Positions 9,648 through 18,370 are shown, counted from the first letter of the stretch. The stretch: 57,592 nt of DNA from an uncultured Lachnospiraceae bacterium (GCA_910578405.1 CAJTQO010000020.1:1-57592), one strand, 5' to 3'. Translations and numbers: made by a program. Notes: generated by a model not told the origin, from the letters alone.

Positions 9648-10374
9648 TTTGAAAGAAAACGAAAGGCTGGACGAGCTTCAGAGGAATGGGTACCGGATTA
9701 TTCAAAATCCCAAAAAATTTTGTTTTGGGATGGATGCAGTGCTGTTGTCAGGATTTGCAAAAGCCGGGAAGGGTTCGAACGTATTGGATTTGGGAACCGG
9801 GACAGGGATTATCCCTATATTAATGGAAGCGAAAACGCAGGCGGCGCATTTTACCGCGTTGGAAATCCAGGAGGAAAGTGCGGATATGGCGCGGCGCAGT
9901 GTGGAGCTGAATGGCCTGCAGGAGAAGATTACAATTGTACAGGGGGATATCAGGGAGGCAGGAACGCTGTTCGGCGCTGCCTCTTTTGATGTGGTGACTT
10001 GCAATCCGCCCTATATGGTAGGGCGGCATGGATTAAAGAACCCGGAGGCGCCAAAAGCGATTGCAAGGCATGAGATTTTATGCACCCTGGAGGATGTGGT
10101 TTCGCAAGCAGCCCGGACGCTGAGGCCGGGAGGGAATTTTTATATGGTACACCGGCCGTTCCGGTTAGCGGAAATTATGGTGACTTTGCGGGAGCATCGG
10201 TTAGAGCCTAAAAGGATGCAGTTTGTTTATCCATTTGTGGATAAGGAGCCCAATATGGTCCTGATTGAGGCGAACCGGGGAGGCAGGCCGTGGCTGACGG
10301 TGGAAAAGCCTTTGATTATATATAAGGAACCGGGGGTTTATATGCCGGAGATTACAGGGATTTATGGGTATTGA
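9637..10374 (+). CDS. trmN6: tRNA1(Val) (adenine(37)-N6)-methyltransferase family protein
   Basis: A 245-residue SAM-dependent N6-adenine methyltransferase of the TrmN6/YabB family, which modifies A37 of tRNA-Val in Escherichia coli. Motif I (VLDLGTGTGIIPIL, about residues 49-62) and the catalytic NPPYM motif (residues around 126) mark it as an amino-methyltransferase. The N-terminus starts with DELQRNGYRIIQNPKKFCFGMDAVLL, the usual family opening. The start codon lies within the end of ricT (11-base overlap), implying translational coupling, and it is followed by rsmI as in Bacillus. A tRNA-Val gene is present elsewhere in this window, though that is not specific evidence. Confidence 0.9.
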   Translation: MIIDLKENERLDELQRNGYRIIQNPKKFCFGMDAVLLSGFAKAGKGSNVLDLGTGTGIIPILMEAKTQAAHFTALEIQEESADMARRSVELNGLQEKITIVQGDIREAGTLFGAASFDVVTCNPPYMVGRHGLKNPEAPKAIARHEILCTLEDVVSQAARTLRPGGNFYMVHRPFRLAEIMVTLREHRLEPKRMQFVYPFVDKEPNMVLIEANRGGRPWLTVEKPLIIYKEPGVYMPEITGIYGY

Positions 10375-10414
10375 TTGGCGTATTGCCCAGCCAAAGCAAG
10401 GGAGGTGGAAGAAA

Positions 10415-11272
10415 ATGGCAGGAATGTTGTATTTGTGCGCAACGCCAATCGGCAACCTGGAGGATATGACTTTCCGGGCACTGGAGACGCTGCGCAATGT
10501 AGATTTGATTGCGGCGGAGGATACGCGCAATAGTATAAAGCTGCTAAACCATTTTGGGATAAAGACGCCTATGACCAGCTATCATGAGTATAACCGGGTG
10601 GAGAAGGCGCATGATTTGATTCGGCAGATGCAGGAAGGGAAGGATGTTGCGTTAATAACGGATGCGGGGACTCCGGCAATCTCGGATCCTGGGGAGACTT
10701 TGGTGGCGTTTTGCAGGGAGGCGGGCATACAGGTCACTTCCCTGCCAGGGGCGGCAGCCTGCATTACGGCATTGACATTATCCGGATTGAGTACGAGGCG
10801 TTTTTGCTTCGAGGGTTTTTTGCCGACGGAGAAGAAAGAGCGGAGGGCGGTGTTAGAGGAACTGGGGCAGGAGAGCCGGACAATTATCCTCTATGAAGCG
10901 CCGCATCATCTAAAGCAGGCGCTGCATGATTTGCGGGAAGCTTTGGGGGAGCGCAAGGTTACGGTCTGCCGTGAGTTGACGAAGAAATTTGAAACGGTGA
11001 TGGCAATGACTTTAGAGGAAGCGGCTGCATATTATGAGCGGGAAGAGCCAAGAGGGGAATACGTATTGGTAGTGGAAGGGAAGGGAATGGCGGCAAAGAA
11101 GGAAGAGGAACAGAGGGGGTGGTTAGAATTTTCCTTAGAAGAACATATGGAATATTATGAGAGGCAGAAGATGGAACATAAAGAAGCTATGAAGCAGGTA
11201 GCCAAAGACAGGGGGATAAGTAAAAGGGAAGTTTATCAGGGGCTTCTGAAAGGAAGGGGAGAAAAAGAGTAA
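10415..11272 (+). CDS. rsmI: 16S rRNA (cytidine(1402)-2'-O)-methyltransferase
   Basis: A 285-residue tetrapyrrole-methylase-fold enzyme that methylates the 2'-O of C1402 in 16S rRNA. The N-terminal MLYLCATPIGNLEDMTFRAL, the AEDTRNSIKLLNHF motif, TDAGTPAISDPG and SLPGAAACITAL are diagnostic. GGAGGTGG lies 6 bases before the ATG at 10415; a longer in-frame start at 10364 overlaps trmN6 but adds non-conserved residues. The C-terminal helical region ends in a lysine-rich tail. It closes the decarboxylase-to-rsmI block; the following acpP has its own promoter. Confidence 0.95.
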   Translation: MAGMLYLCATPIGNLEDMTFRALETLRNVDLIAAEDTRNSIKLLNHFGIKTPMTSYHEYNRVEKAHDLIRQMQEGKDVALITDAGTPAISDPGETLVAFCREAGIQVTSLPGAAACITALTLSGLSTRRFCFEGFLPTEKKERRAVLEELGQESRTIILYEAPHHLKQALHDLREALGERKVTVCRELTKKFETVMAMTLEEAAAYYEREEPRGEYVLVVEGKGMAAKKEEEQRGWLEFSLEEHMEYYERQKMEHKEAMKQVAKDRGISKREVYQGLLKGRGEKE

Positions 11273-11287
11273 ATAATTAAAAAACTA

Positions 11288-11316
11288 TTGACAAATAGGG
11301 AGTGGGAGAATATACT
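11288..11316 (+). promoter_or_regulatory. Sigma-A promoter for the fatty acid cluster
   Basis: TTGACA (11288-11293) and TATACT (11311-11316) are separated by exactly 17 bases, a near-consensus housekeeping promoter. It lies 47 bases upstream of the acpP start codon and just after rsmI, so it should drive acpP and the genes behind it. Confidence 0.85.
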
Positions 11317-11330
11317 TTGAATGTCAAACT
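11314..11330 (+). promoter_or_regulatory. FabT-like operator overlapping the acpP promoter
   Basis: The palindrome TTTGA-ATG-TCAAA (11316-11328), with A and T pairing at the outer positions 11314 and 11330, matches the box recognised by FabT, the MarR-type repressor of fatty acid synthesis in streptococci and enterococci. It overlaps the last base of the -10 element, so bound protein would block transcription. No fabT gene is in the window. The match is by eye. Confidence 0.65.
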
Positions 11331-11362
11331 AATCAGTAAGATATGCTAAAGGAGATAATGGG

Positions 11363-11596
11363 ATGCTGAAAAGAGTAAAAGAAATTATTCAGGAAAAGTT
11401 AAATTTGGAAGGTGTGGAAATTACGGAAGAATCTTCTTTTAAGGATGACTTAGGGGCTGATTCGCTGGACTTATTTGAGCTGGTTATGGCTTTTGAGGAA
11501 GAGTATGGGATTGAGATTCCTTCCGAGGATTTGGATCAAATTACTACGGTAGGCCAGGTTATCGAATATATGGAAAGCAAAGGCGTAGAAGCTTAA
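11363..11596 (+). CDS. acpP: Acyl carrier protein
   Basis: A 77-residue acidic carrier protein that holds growing fatty acyl chains on a 4'-phosphopantetheine arm. The arm attaches to the serine of the DSL motif within DDLGADSLDLFELVMAFEEE (residues about 31-50). Size and composition are standard. AAAGGAG is 8-9 bases before the ATG. First gene of the cluster, directly under the near-consensus promoter and FabT-like palindrome. Confidence 0.97.
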   Translation: MLKRVKEIIQEKLNLEGVEITEESSFKDDLGADSLDLFELVMAFEEEYGIEIPSEDLDQITTVGQVIEYMESKGVEA

Positions 11597-11668
11597 AACA
11601 GGCCGGAAAAGCAGCGCAAGGGATTGGAAGGGACTGGAGTCTGCCCAGGCAGGCGTATAGGAGTTAAT

Positions 11669-12595
11669 ATGGAAACAAGAATAACGGAATTGCTGGGGAT
11701 AAAGTATCCGGTTATACAGGGCGGCATGGCCTGGATTGCAGAATACCATTTGGCAGCGGCTGTGGCGGAGGCAGGCGGGCTGGGGTTGATTGGCGCGGCA
11801 AGCGCGCCGCCAGAGATTGTCAGGGAGCAGATACGGGAAGCAAAGAAGCTGACTGACAAACCAATCGGCGTCAATATTATGCTTTTGAATCCCAATGCAG
11901 AAGAAGTGGCTAAGATAGTAATAGAAGAAGGCGTGAAGGTAGTGACTACAGGGGCCGGGAATCCGGGCAGGTTTATGGAAAGGTGGAAAAAAGCCGGCGT
12001 GAAGGTTCTTCCTGTAGTTGCCAGCGTTGCTATGGCGAAAATGATGGAGCGTGCAGGAGCGGATGCAGTAGTAGCGGAAGGAACAGAATCCGGCGGCCAT
12101 ATCGGGGCGGCAACTACGATGACGCTGGCGCCTCAGGTTGTGGATGCGGTGGATATCCCAGTGGTGGCAGCAGGCGGGATTGCGGACGGCAGGGGCCTTG
12201 CCGCTGCAATGATGCTTGGCGCGCAGGCTGTGCAGCTTGGGACGGTATTTGTAACGGCAAAGGAAGCTATGGTACATAGCAATTATAAGCAGAAAATCCT
12301 GGCGGCAAAAGATATTGATTCCGAAGTAACAGGAAGAAGCACCGGGCATCCGGTTCGTTGTATCCGCAATAAGATGACCAGGGAATATCTGCGCCTGGAA
12401 CAGGAAGGGGCAACCTTTGAGGAATTGGAACAGTTGACGTTGGGGACGCTCCGAAATGCAGTTGTAGACGGGGATGTGGTGAACGGAACGGTAATGGCAG
12501 GGCAGATTGCAGGCTTGATTAAAGAGGAAAAAAGCTGTGCGGAAATTATCCATGGCATGGTGGAACAGGCAGAGAGACTGCTTGGACGTGCCTGA
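11669..12595 (+). CDS. fabK: Enoyl-[acyl-carrier-protein] reductase II
   Basis: A 308-residue FMN-dependent TIM-barrel enoyl-ACP reductase of the FabK type, performing the last reduction of each elongation cycle; it replaces FabI and is naturally insensitive to triclosan in known members. It opens with ITELLGIKYPVIQGGMAWIA, has the GGLGLIGAA flavin loop, the catalytic-histidine region GTESGGHIGA (about residue 140) and VVAAGGIADGRG. AGGAG is 5 bases before ATG 11669; an upstream in-frame TTG at 11624 has no support. Position directly behind acpP fits streptococcal and clostridial fab clusters. Confidence 0.95.
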   Translation: METRITELLGIKYPVIQGGMAWIAEYHLAAAVAEAGGLGLIGAASAPPEIVREQIREAKKLTDKPIGVNIMLLNPNAEEVAKIVIEEGVKVVTTGAGNPGRFMERWKKAGVKVLPVVASVAMAKMMERAGADAVVAEGTESGGHIGAATTMTLAPQVVDAVDIPVVAAGGIADGRGLAAAMMLGAQAVQLGTVFVTAKEAMVHSNYKQKILAAKDIDSEVTGRSTGHPVRCIRNKMTREYLRLEQEGATFEELEQLTLGTLRNAVVDGDVVNGTVMAGQIAGLIKEEKSCAEIIHGMVEQAERLLGRA

Positions 12596-12739
12596 GAAGG
12601 GAACGAAAGGTTTCAGACGTTGCAGAGCTTGCATGGCGCAGCGTTTTGGACGCATTGGCGGGACATAAAATGGAAAATATGGCAGAGCCATAACAGGTAG
12701 GAGGTTTGCATGTGCGGGCCTCCCTTTTCAAAAATTATT

Positions 12740-12756
12740 ATTTTGATATTCAAAGT
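12740..12756 (+). promoter_or_regulatory. Second FabT-like palindrome, upstream of fabD
   Basis: TTTGA-TAT-TCAAA (12742-12754), again with A and T at the outer positions, lies 25 bases upstream of the fabD start in a 185-base gap after fabK. It shares the half sites and 3-base spacing of the copy before acpP. No clear promoter accompanies it, though the surrounding bases are AT-rich. Confidence 0.55.
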
Positions 12757-12780
12757 ATTTTAATAGGAAGGGATGTATCT

Positions 12781-13695
12781 ATGGGCAAGGCAGCATTTAT
12801 TTTTCCGGGACAGGGAGCGCAATATATTGGAATGGGGCGGGATTTTTATGAGCAGATTCCGGTAAGCAGGGAGATGTTTGATTTAGCAAGTGAAGCGTCA
12901 GGGCTGGATATACCTGCATTATGTTTTGAGCAGAATGAGAAAATCAATATTACAGAATACACACAGATTGCAATGTTGGCAATGGAAGTGGCAGTGTTAA
13001 AGGCAGTGGAGGGGAAGGGATGCCATCCGGATGTAACGGCGGGTTTAAGCCTGGGGGAATACGGGGCGTTGGCGGCGGCAGGCGTGATGGATGTCCGGGA
13101 TGTATTCCGGGTGGTAAGGAAACGTGGGATTTATATGCAGGAAGCAGTGCCTGTGGGAGGAGCTATGACGGCTGTGCTTGGCCTGGAGGCGTCCCAGATT
13201 GAAAAAGTATGCGAAGAGGCCCAGGGGTTGGTTAGTATAGCAAATTATAACTGCCCAGGACAGATTGTCATAACGGGGGAGGCTAAGGCAGTGGCGCAGG
13301 CAACGGACGCTTTGACGGCGGCAGGTGCGAAACGGTGCGTGCCTTTGAAGGTCAGCGGGCCATTTCATTCCGAATTGCTGAAAGGAGCAGGGGAGAAGCT
13401 GGGAGAGGCGCTTTCGGCGGTGGCTGTCCATGAAATAAACATTCCATATTTATCCAATGTAACGGCTGATTATGTGACAGACAAAGGACAGGTAAAGGAT
13501 TTATTGGTGCGTCAGGTGGCTTCTCCGGTCAGGTGGCAGCAGAGCATAGAGAAAATGATTGCAGACGGGGTGGATACGTTTATTGAAATCGGCCCAGGGA
13601 AGACGCTTTCCGGTTTTATGAGAAAAATCAGCCGGGAGGTGAAGGCTTTGAATATAGAAAAGGTGGAAGATTTGTCCAAAATTCAGGAGCTGTAA
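12781..13695 (+). CDS. fabD: Malonyl-CoA:ACP transacylase
   Basis: A 304-residue enzyme that moves malonyl from coenzyme A to acyl carrier protein. The nucleophile serine is in GLSLGEYGAL (about residue 89), the catalytic histidine in SGPFHSELL (about 197), and the N-terminus has the family start AAFIFPGQGAQ. The real start is ATG 12781 with AGGAAGGG 8 bases upstream; the open frame extends 25 codons further but that part carries the FabT-like palindrome and no homology. Third enzyme gene of the cluster. Confidence 0.96.
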   Translation: MGKAAFIFPGQGAQYIGMGRDFYEQIPVSREMFDLASEASGLDIPALCFEQNEKINITEYTQIAMLAMEVAVLKAVEGKGCHPDVTAGLSLGEYGALAAAGVMDVRDVFRVVRKRGIYMQEAVPVGGAMTAVLGLEASQIEKVCEEAQGLVSIANYNCPGQIVITGEAKAVAQATDALTAAGAKRCVPLKVSGPFHSELLKGAGEKLGEALSAVAVHEINIPYLSNVTADYVTDKGQVKDLLVRQVASPVRWQQSIEKMIADGVDTFIEIGPGKTLSGFMRKISREVKALNIEKVEDLSKIQEL

Positions 13696-13819
13696 CGGGG
13701 AATGCCATAAGGGATGGCAAGAGACTGTTATGCCATGGCGTGATGCAGGATTAGGGACGCAATATTGGCGCGGGAAATGGACATAAGGAGGAAGAAAACA
13801 AGAAGGAAGGAGCAGGGTG

Positions 13820-14560
13820 ATGTTAGAGGGAAAAGTGGCGTTGGTAACGGGAGCGAGCAGGGGGATTGGACGGGAAATTGCATTGACGCTGGCAGGATAT
13901 GGGGCGGATGTGATTGTGAATTATCATGGTTCTGCGGACAGAGCATCGGAAGTGGTGGCAGAGATAGAGGCAATGGGAAGGAAAGCGGTGGCAGTGCAGT
14001 GTTCAGTGGCAGAGGATGAAGCCTGCGCAAAAATGATTGGGGATATGTTGCAGATGTTTGGGCATATTGACATTTTGGTAAACAATGCGGGAATTACAAA
14101 GGATAATCTAATGGCTAAAATGTCGGAAGAGGATTTTGATTCGGTGGTTGCAACGAATTTGAAGGGGACTTTCCATACGATAAAGCATATGTATCGTACA
14201 TTTTTGAAACAAAGGGGAGGAAGGATTATTAATTTAACTTCCGTTACCGGTATTATGGGAAATGCGGGACAGGCAAATTACGCAGCGTCTAAGGCGGGAG
14301 TGATTGGGCTGACGAAAAGCGTCGCCAGGGAGCTTGCTGGGAGGAATGTTACAGTGAATGCTGTGGCGCCTGGCTATGTGGATACAGATATGACGCAGGC
14401 GATGAGTGATGGGGCGAAGGAAACGGTAATGGCCCAAATACCATTAAAAAGGGTAGGGCAGCCGAAAGATATTGCGGAGATGGTGGCTTTTTTGGCCAGC
14501 GATAAGGCCGGGTATGTAACGGGACAGGTGATTTCGGTCGATGGAGGGATGTCGATGTAA
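13820..14560 (+). CDS. fabG: 3-oxoacyl-[acyl-carrier-protein] reductase
   Basis: A 246-residue short-chain dehydrogenase that reduces beta-ketoacyl-ACP with NADPH. It has the Rossmann motif TGASRGIG (about residues 11-18), NNAGIT, the catalytic serine in NLTSVTG, and the YAASK Tyr-Lys pair, plus the C-terminal YVTGQVISVDGGM. AAGGAG lies 7 bases before ATG 13820; a GTG three bases earlier is in frame. It follows fabD by 124 bases. Confidence 0.96.
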   Translation: MLEGKVALVTGASRGIGREIALTLAGYGADVIVNYHGSADRASEVVAEIEAMGRKAVAVQCSVAEDEACAKMIGDMLQMFGHIDILVNNAGITKDNLMAKMSEEDFDSVVATNLKGTFHTIKHMYRTFLKQRGGRIINLTSVTGIMGNAGQANYAASKAGVIGLTKSVARELAGRNVTVNAVAPGYVDTDMTQAMSDGAKETVMAQIPLKRVGQPKDIAEMVAFLASDKAGYVTGQVISVDGGMSM

Positions 14561-14776
14561 GGGAAGCGCCAGGAGTGGGTTTGCCTGCAATGCGCCGTCT
14601 GTTTTTGCAGCTTTTTAGCCGGGATTTTTTAAAAAGAGGCGGGGTTTCATGTAATGCTGGGGAGTATTGGGTGAAATGGTTTCCAATGTAGGAAGAAGGA
14701 TTTAATATAGGTTTTAGGTGTTTTAGTTCCAGGGCGTTAGGTTTGGACAGGATTGGAAGAAAAAGGAGAATGGCGT

Positions 14777-16012
14777 ATGAGTAGGAGAGTTGTTGTGACC
14801 GGAATGGGGGCTATTACCCCGATTGGGCTGAGTGTAGGGGAATTTTGGGATGGGATTAGGGCTGGAAAGATTGGATTTGATACGATTTCGAAGTTTGACG
14901 CTTCTGGATATAAATGTCAGTTGGCGGCTGAGGTGAAGGGGTTTGAGGGGAAGAATTATATGGATTTTAAATCGGCAAAGAGGATGGAGCTGTTTAGTCA
15001 GTATGCGGTGGCGGCTGCAAAGGAGGCTCTGGAAGATGCCGCATTGGATATGGGGAAGGAGGATGCATACCGGGTAGGGGTATCTGTCGGTTCGGGAATT
15101 GGCTCTTTGCAGGCAATGGAACGGGAGCATGTGAAGTTATTGGAAAGGGGGCCGTCGCGTGTGAATCCTTTGATGGTTCCGTTAATGATTAGCAATATGG
15201 CGGCGGGAAATGTCTCTATTCAATTTGGGCTGAAGGGGAAGAATATCAATGTGGTGACGGCTTGCGCAACAGGGACGAATTCCATCGGTGAGGCGTTCCG
15301 CTCCATTCAGTATGGGGAAGCGGATGTTATGCTGGCAGGCGGCACGGAAAGCTGCATTACGCCGGTGGGAATTGGCGGTTTTACTGCATTAACGGCTTTG
15401 AGTTCATGCAGCGATAAGTATAGATGTTCGATTCCTTTTGATAAGGAGAGAAGCGGTTTTGTAATGGGCGAAGGCTCTGCAGTGGTGGCGCTGGAGGAAT
15501 TGGAACATGCAAAGAGGAGAGGGGCTAAAATCTATGCGGAAGTGACAGGATATGGCTGTACGGCGGATGCATATCATATTACTTCTCCTGCAGAAGATGG
15601 GGAAGGCGCGGCTAAGGCTATGGAATTTGCTATGGCGGATGCAGGGGTTAGCCCGGAAGAGATTACATATATCAATGCGCATGGAACAGGAACCCATCAC
15701 AATGATTTATTTGAAACAAGGGCGATTAAGAAAGCTTTTGGCAGCCATGCGGCGCATATCCGCATCAATGCAACGAAGTCGATGATAGGGCATCTGCTGG
15801 GGGCCGCAGGAGCGGTGGAGTTTGTAACCTGTGTCAAAGAGCTGGAAGAGGGGTATATTCACCGGACGGTAGGATATGAGGTGCCGGATGAGGAATGTGA
15901 CCTGGATTATTGTAAGGAGGCAGTGGAAGGGGAGTTTCAATATGCGCTTTCCAATTCTTTGGGATTCGGCGGGCACAATGCGACTATTATTTTAAAGAAG
16001 TATGAGGGGTAA
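14777..16012 (+). CDS. fabF: Beta-ketoacyl-ACP synthase II
   Basis: A 411-residue condensing enzyme that extends acyl-ACP with malonyl-ACP. The Cys-His-His triad is intact: Cys in VVTACATGTNSIGEA (about residue 163), His in NAHGTGTHHND (about 304) and His in SMIGHLLGAAGA (about 341). The C-terminus has the NSLGFGGHNA loop. AGGAG lies 8 bases before ATG 14777. A 216-base gap separates it from fabG, containing only a weak AT-rich hairpin. Confidence 0.97.
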   Translation: MSRRVVVTGMGAITPIGLSVGEFWDGIRAGKIGFDTISKFDASGYKCQLAAEVKGFEGKNYMDFKSAKRMELFSQYAVAAAKEALEDAALDMGKEDAYRVGVSVGSGIGSLQAMEREHVKLLERGPSRVNPLMVPLMISNMAAGNVSIQFGLKGKNINVVTACATGTNSIGEAFRSIQYGEADVMLAGGTESCITPVGIGGFTALTALSSCSDKYRCSIPFDKERSGFVMGEGSAVVALEELEHAKRRGAKIYAEVTGYGCTADAYHITSPAEDGEGAAKAMEFAMADAGVSPEEITYINAHGTGTHHNDLFETRAIKKAFGSHAAHIRINATKSMIGHLLGAAGAVEFVTCVKELEEGYIHRTVGYEVPDEECDLDYCKEAVEGEFQYALSNSLGFGGHNATIILKKYEG

Positions 16013-16068
16013 AGCTTTGAAAGAAAGGATGAAAATTTGGTGGAAAGCCAGGTTTGGGAGGGATTAGG

Positions 16069-16503
16069 ATGGCAGTATTAACGACTAAGGAGATTATGGA
16101 AATTATTCCTCATAGGTATCCTTTTTTATTGGTGGATACGATTGAGGAGCTGGAACCGGGAAAAAGGGCAGTGGGGAGGAAGTGCATTTCTTATAACGAG
16201 CCATTTTTTGCAGGGCATTTTCCTAATGAGCCGGTTATGCCGGGGGTGTTGATTGTGGAGGCTTTGGCGCAGGTTGGGGCAGTCGCAATATTAATCCAGC
16301 CAGACTTCAAAGGGAGGACGGCGTACCTTGGAGCCATAAATTATGCGAAATTTAAGCGTAAGGCAGTTCCCGGGGAGGTATTGCAGTTGGAAACGGAGAT
16401 TATTAAGGTAAAAGGCCCTGTGGGGATTGGCTCTGCCAAGGCTTATGTGGACGGGAAGCTGGCGGTGCAGGCGGAACTGACTTTTGCGGTAGGGCAAGGG
16501 TGA
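16069..16503 (+). CDS. fabZ: 3-hydroxyacyl-[acyl-carrier-protein] dehydratase
   Basis: A 144-residue hot-dog-fold dehydratase that makes trans-2-enoyl-ACP. It carries IPHRYPFLLVD near the N-terminus, the catalytic histidine in FFAGHFPNEPVMPG and the glutamate in LIVEALAQ. GGGAGGG is 6 bases before ATG 16069. No fabA or fabM-type isomerase is visible nearby, so unsaturated fatty acid formation must depend on this enzyme, another locus, or both. Confidence 0.96.
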   Translation: MAVLTTKEIMEIIPHRYPFLLVDTIEELEPGKRAVGRKCISYNEPFFAGHFPNEPVMPGVLIVEALAQVGAVAILIQPDFKGRTAYLGAINYAKFKRKAVPGEVLQLETEIIKVKGPVGIGSAKAYVDGKLAVQAELTFAVGQG

Positions 16504-16591
16504 GCAAAGCGGCGGGAAAATGGAAAAGGGGAATTGGTAAAGGGAAAACGTGTGAAGAATGTAAGGATAGGAAGAGGAGCAGGTTTTGGGT

Positions 16592-17608
16592 ATGGTGATC
16601 AGGATAATCGGGACTGGGAGCAGTCTTCCACAGCAGGTGGTGACTAATGACGGGCTGGCGGAAGCAGTGGATACATCGGATGAGTGGATTTTCAGCCGTA
16701 CGGGGATTCGGGAGAGGCATCTGGTGAAGGAAGAGACAACGGCTTCCATGTCAGTGGAGGCAGCGGAGAGGGCGCTTATCAATGCCGGGATTGGGGCAGA
16801 GGAAGTGGATTTGATTATTGTGGCAACGATAACAGGGGATTATCTGACGCCGTCCACGGCGTGTGAGGTGCAGGCCGGGTTAGGCGCGCGCCGGGCAGTG
16901 GCATTCGATATCAATGCAGCGTGTTCCGGATTTTTGTTTGCTTTACATACCGCTTATGCTTATTTGGAAACAGGGGTTTACCGGACGGCCTTGGTGCTGG
17001 GAGCGGAAACTTTGTCCAAAATTATGGATTGGGAAGATAGAAGCACTTGTGTGCTGTTTGGCGACGGAGCAGGAGCGGCGGTGGTGCGTGCTTTTAACGG
17101 TGAGACGAGGATAAGGGACGATGGAAGCCAATGGCTGGAAGAGAAGGGAAAAGGTGGGTTGCTGGCTTTTGAGCAGGGGTCAGATGGCGCCAGGGGGAAG
17201 GTATTGTCCTGTAAGGGGAGGGAAAACAATAATCTGTTGGTTCGTAATCCTTTTACTCCTTCTTATGTAAAGATGGATGGGCAGGAGGTATATAAATTTG
17301 CGGTAAGCACGGTTCCGGCTTCCATACAGCGTGTGCTGGAAAAAGCAGGGATGGAAGCAGGGGATATGAAGTATTTTGTATTGCATCAGGCGAATATCAG
17401 GATTATCCAGTCGGTGGCAAAGAGATTGAAAGCGGATGAGGGAAAGTTTCCTGTGAGCCTGGATCATTGCGGGAATGTTTCGGCAGCCAGCGTTCCTATT
17501 TTGTTGGATGAGATTAACAAAAAGGGGATGTTAGAGCGAGGAGATAAAATAGTAATGGCAGGTTTTGGCGGTGGGCTGACTTGGGCAAGCGCCGTGTTGG
17601 AATGGTAG
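16592..17608 (+). CDS. fabH: Beta-ketoacyl-ACP synthase III
   Basis: A 338-residue initiating ketosynthase that condenses acetyl-CoA (or a branched starter) with malonyl-ACP. The triad is present: Cys in NAACSGFLFAL (about residue 112), His in VLHQANIRI and Asn in HCGNVSAAS. It opens with IIGTGSSLPQQVVTN. An in-frame TTG at 16586 is actually better spaced (6 bases) from GAGGAG than ATG 16592 (12 bases), so the start is uncertain by two codons. It is the last fab gene here, whereas fabH usually opens such clusters in Firmicutes. Confidence 0.95.
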   Translation: MVIRIIGTGSSLPQQVVTNDGLAEAVDTSDEWIFSRTGIRERHLVKEETTASMSVEAAERALINAGIGAEEVDLIIVATITGDYLTPSTACEVQAGLGARRAVAFDINAACSGFLFALHTAYAYLETGVYRTALVLGAETLSKIMDWEDRSTCVLFGDGAGAAVVRAFNGETRIRDDGSQWLEEKGKGGLLAFEQGSDGARGKVLSCKGRENNNLLVRNPFTPSYVKMDGQEVYKFAVSTVPASIQRVLEKAGMEAGDMKYFVLHQANIRIIQSVAKRLKADEGKFPVSLDHCGNVSAASVPILLDEINKKGMLERGDKIVMAGFGGGLTWASAVLEW

Positions 17609-17706
17609 GATAGTTATTTCGTTTGCGGGGGAAGGATTTTTATGGTATGCTTACTGTGATGCAGCGGGACAGGGGAATGGGCATAGGCAGAGGAGGCAGG
17701 TCTGGT

Positions 17707-18357
17707 ATGGAGTATATGCTTTTTGCGCTGGATATGATTGGGACAGTGGCATTCGGGTTGTCGGGGGCAATGACGGCCATTAAGAAAGAAATGGATGTGC
17801 TTGGGGTTATTATTTTAGGCATGGTGACAGCGGTGGGCGGAGGGATTATGCGGGATTTAATCTTAGGGAACACACCTCCGCAGGCATTTGTGCAGCCGGT
17901 TTTTGCCCTCAGTGCGGCGGCAGTTTCCGCTATGGTGTTTGTTATTCTTTATTTTCATTTCAAGGGATACCGGCAAATTTCCGGGTATTGGTTCCAACAT
18001 ATGCTGATGGCGGCGGATACCCTGGGGCTTGGTGTGTTTACTGTGGCCGGGGTGCGGGCGGCATTTGAGGGCGGTATGGGGATTAATTATTTCCTGCCGG
18101 TATTTCTTGGGACAATTACAGGAGTAGGGGGCGGGCTTTTGCGGGATATAATGGCAGGGGACAGGCCCTATATTTTTGTAAAGCATGTGTATGCCAGCGC
18201 CTCTATATTAGGGGCTTGTGTTTGTGTATTCTGCTGGAGGAGATTCGGGGAAAATACGGCTATGCTAACCGGTGCGGTCAGTGTAGTCGTATTGCGTATA
18301 TTGGCAATCCGGTTCCGGTGGAATCTGCCGAAGGTGGTTTATGAGGAAGAATGGTGA
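17707..18357 (+). CDS. TRIC-type channel family membrane protein (UPF0126/YadS)
   Basis: A 216-residue integral membrane protein with about seven hydrophobic segments, made of two similar halves. Each half has a glycine-rich signature, AVGGGIMRDLILGNTPP (about 43-60) and GVGGGLLRDIMAGDRPY (about 130-146), typical of the prokaryotic trimeric intracellular cation channel (UPF0126) family. Reported roles are K+/cation conductance, with some members linked to glycine movement; which applies here is unknown. AGGAGG lies 10 bases before ATG 17707. It trails the fatty acid cluster by 98 bases. Confidence 0.85.
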   Translation: MEYMLFALDMIGTVAFGLSGAMTAIKKEMDVLGVIILGMVTAVGGGIMRDLILGNTPPQAFVQPVFALSAAAVSAMVFVILYFHFKGYRQISGYWFQHMLMAADTLGLGVFTVAGVRAAFEGGMGINYFLPVFLGTITGVGGGLLRDIMAGDRPYIFVKHVYASASILGACVCVFCWRRFGENTAMLTGAVSVVVLRILAIRFRWNLPKVVYEEEW

Positions 18358-18370
18358 GAGGGGCGAGTGT

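Noticed and set aside
11471..12691. 406-codon open frame on the minus strand opposite acpP and fabK
   Set aside because: Overlaps two secure genes, with no recognisable motif and no ribosome binding site.
13696..13819. Promoter or operator between fabD and fabG
   Set aside because: No -35/-10 pair and no FabT-like palindrome; probably read through from upstream.
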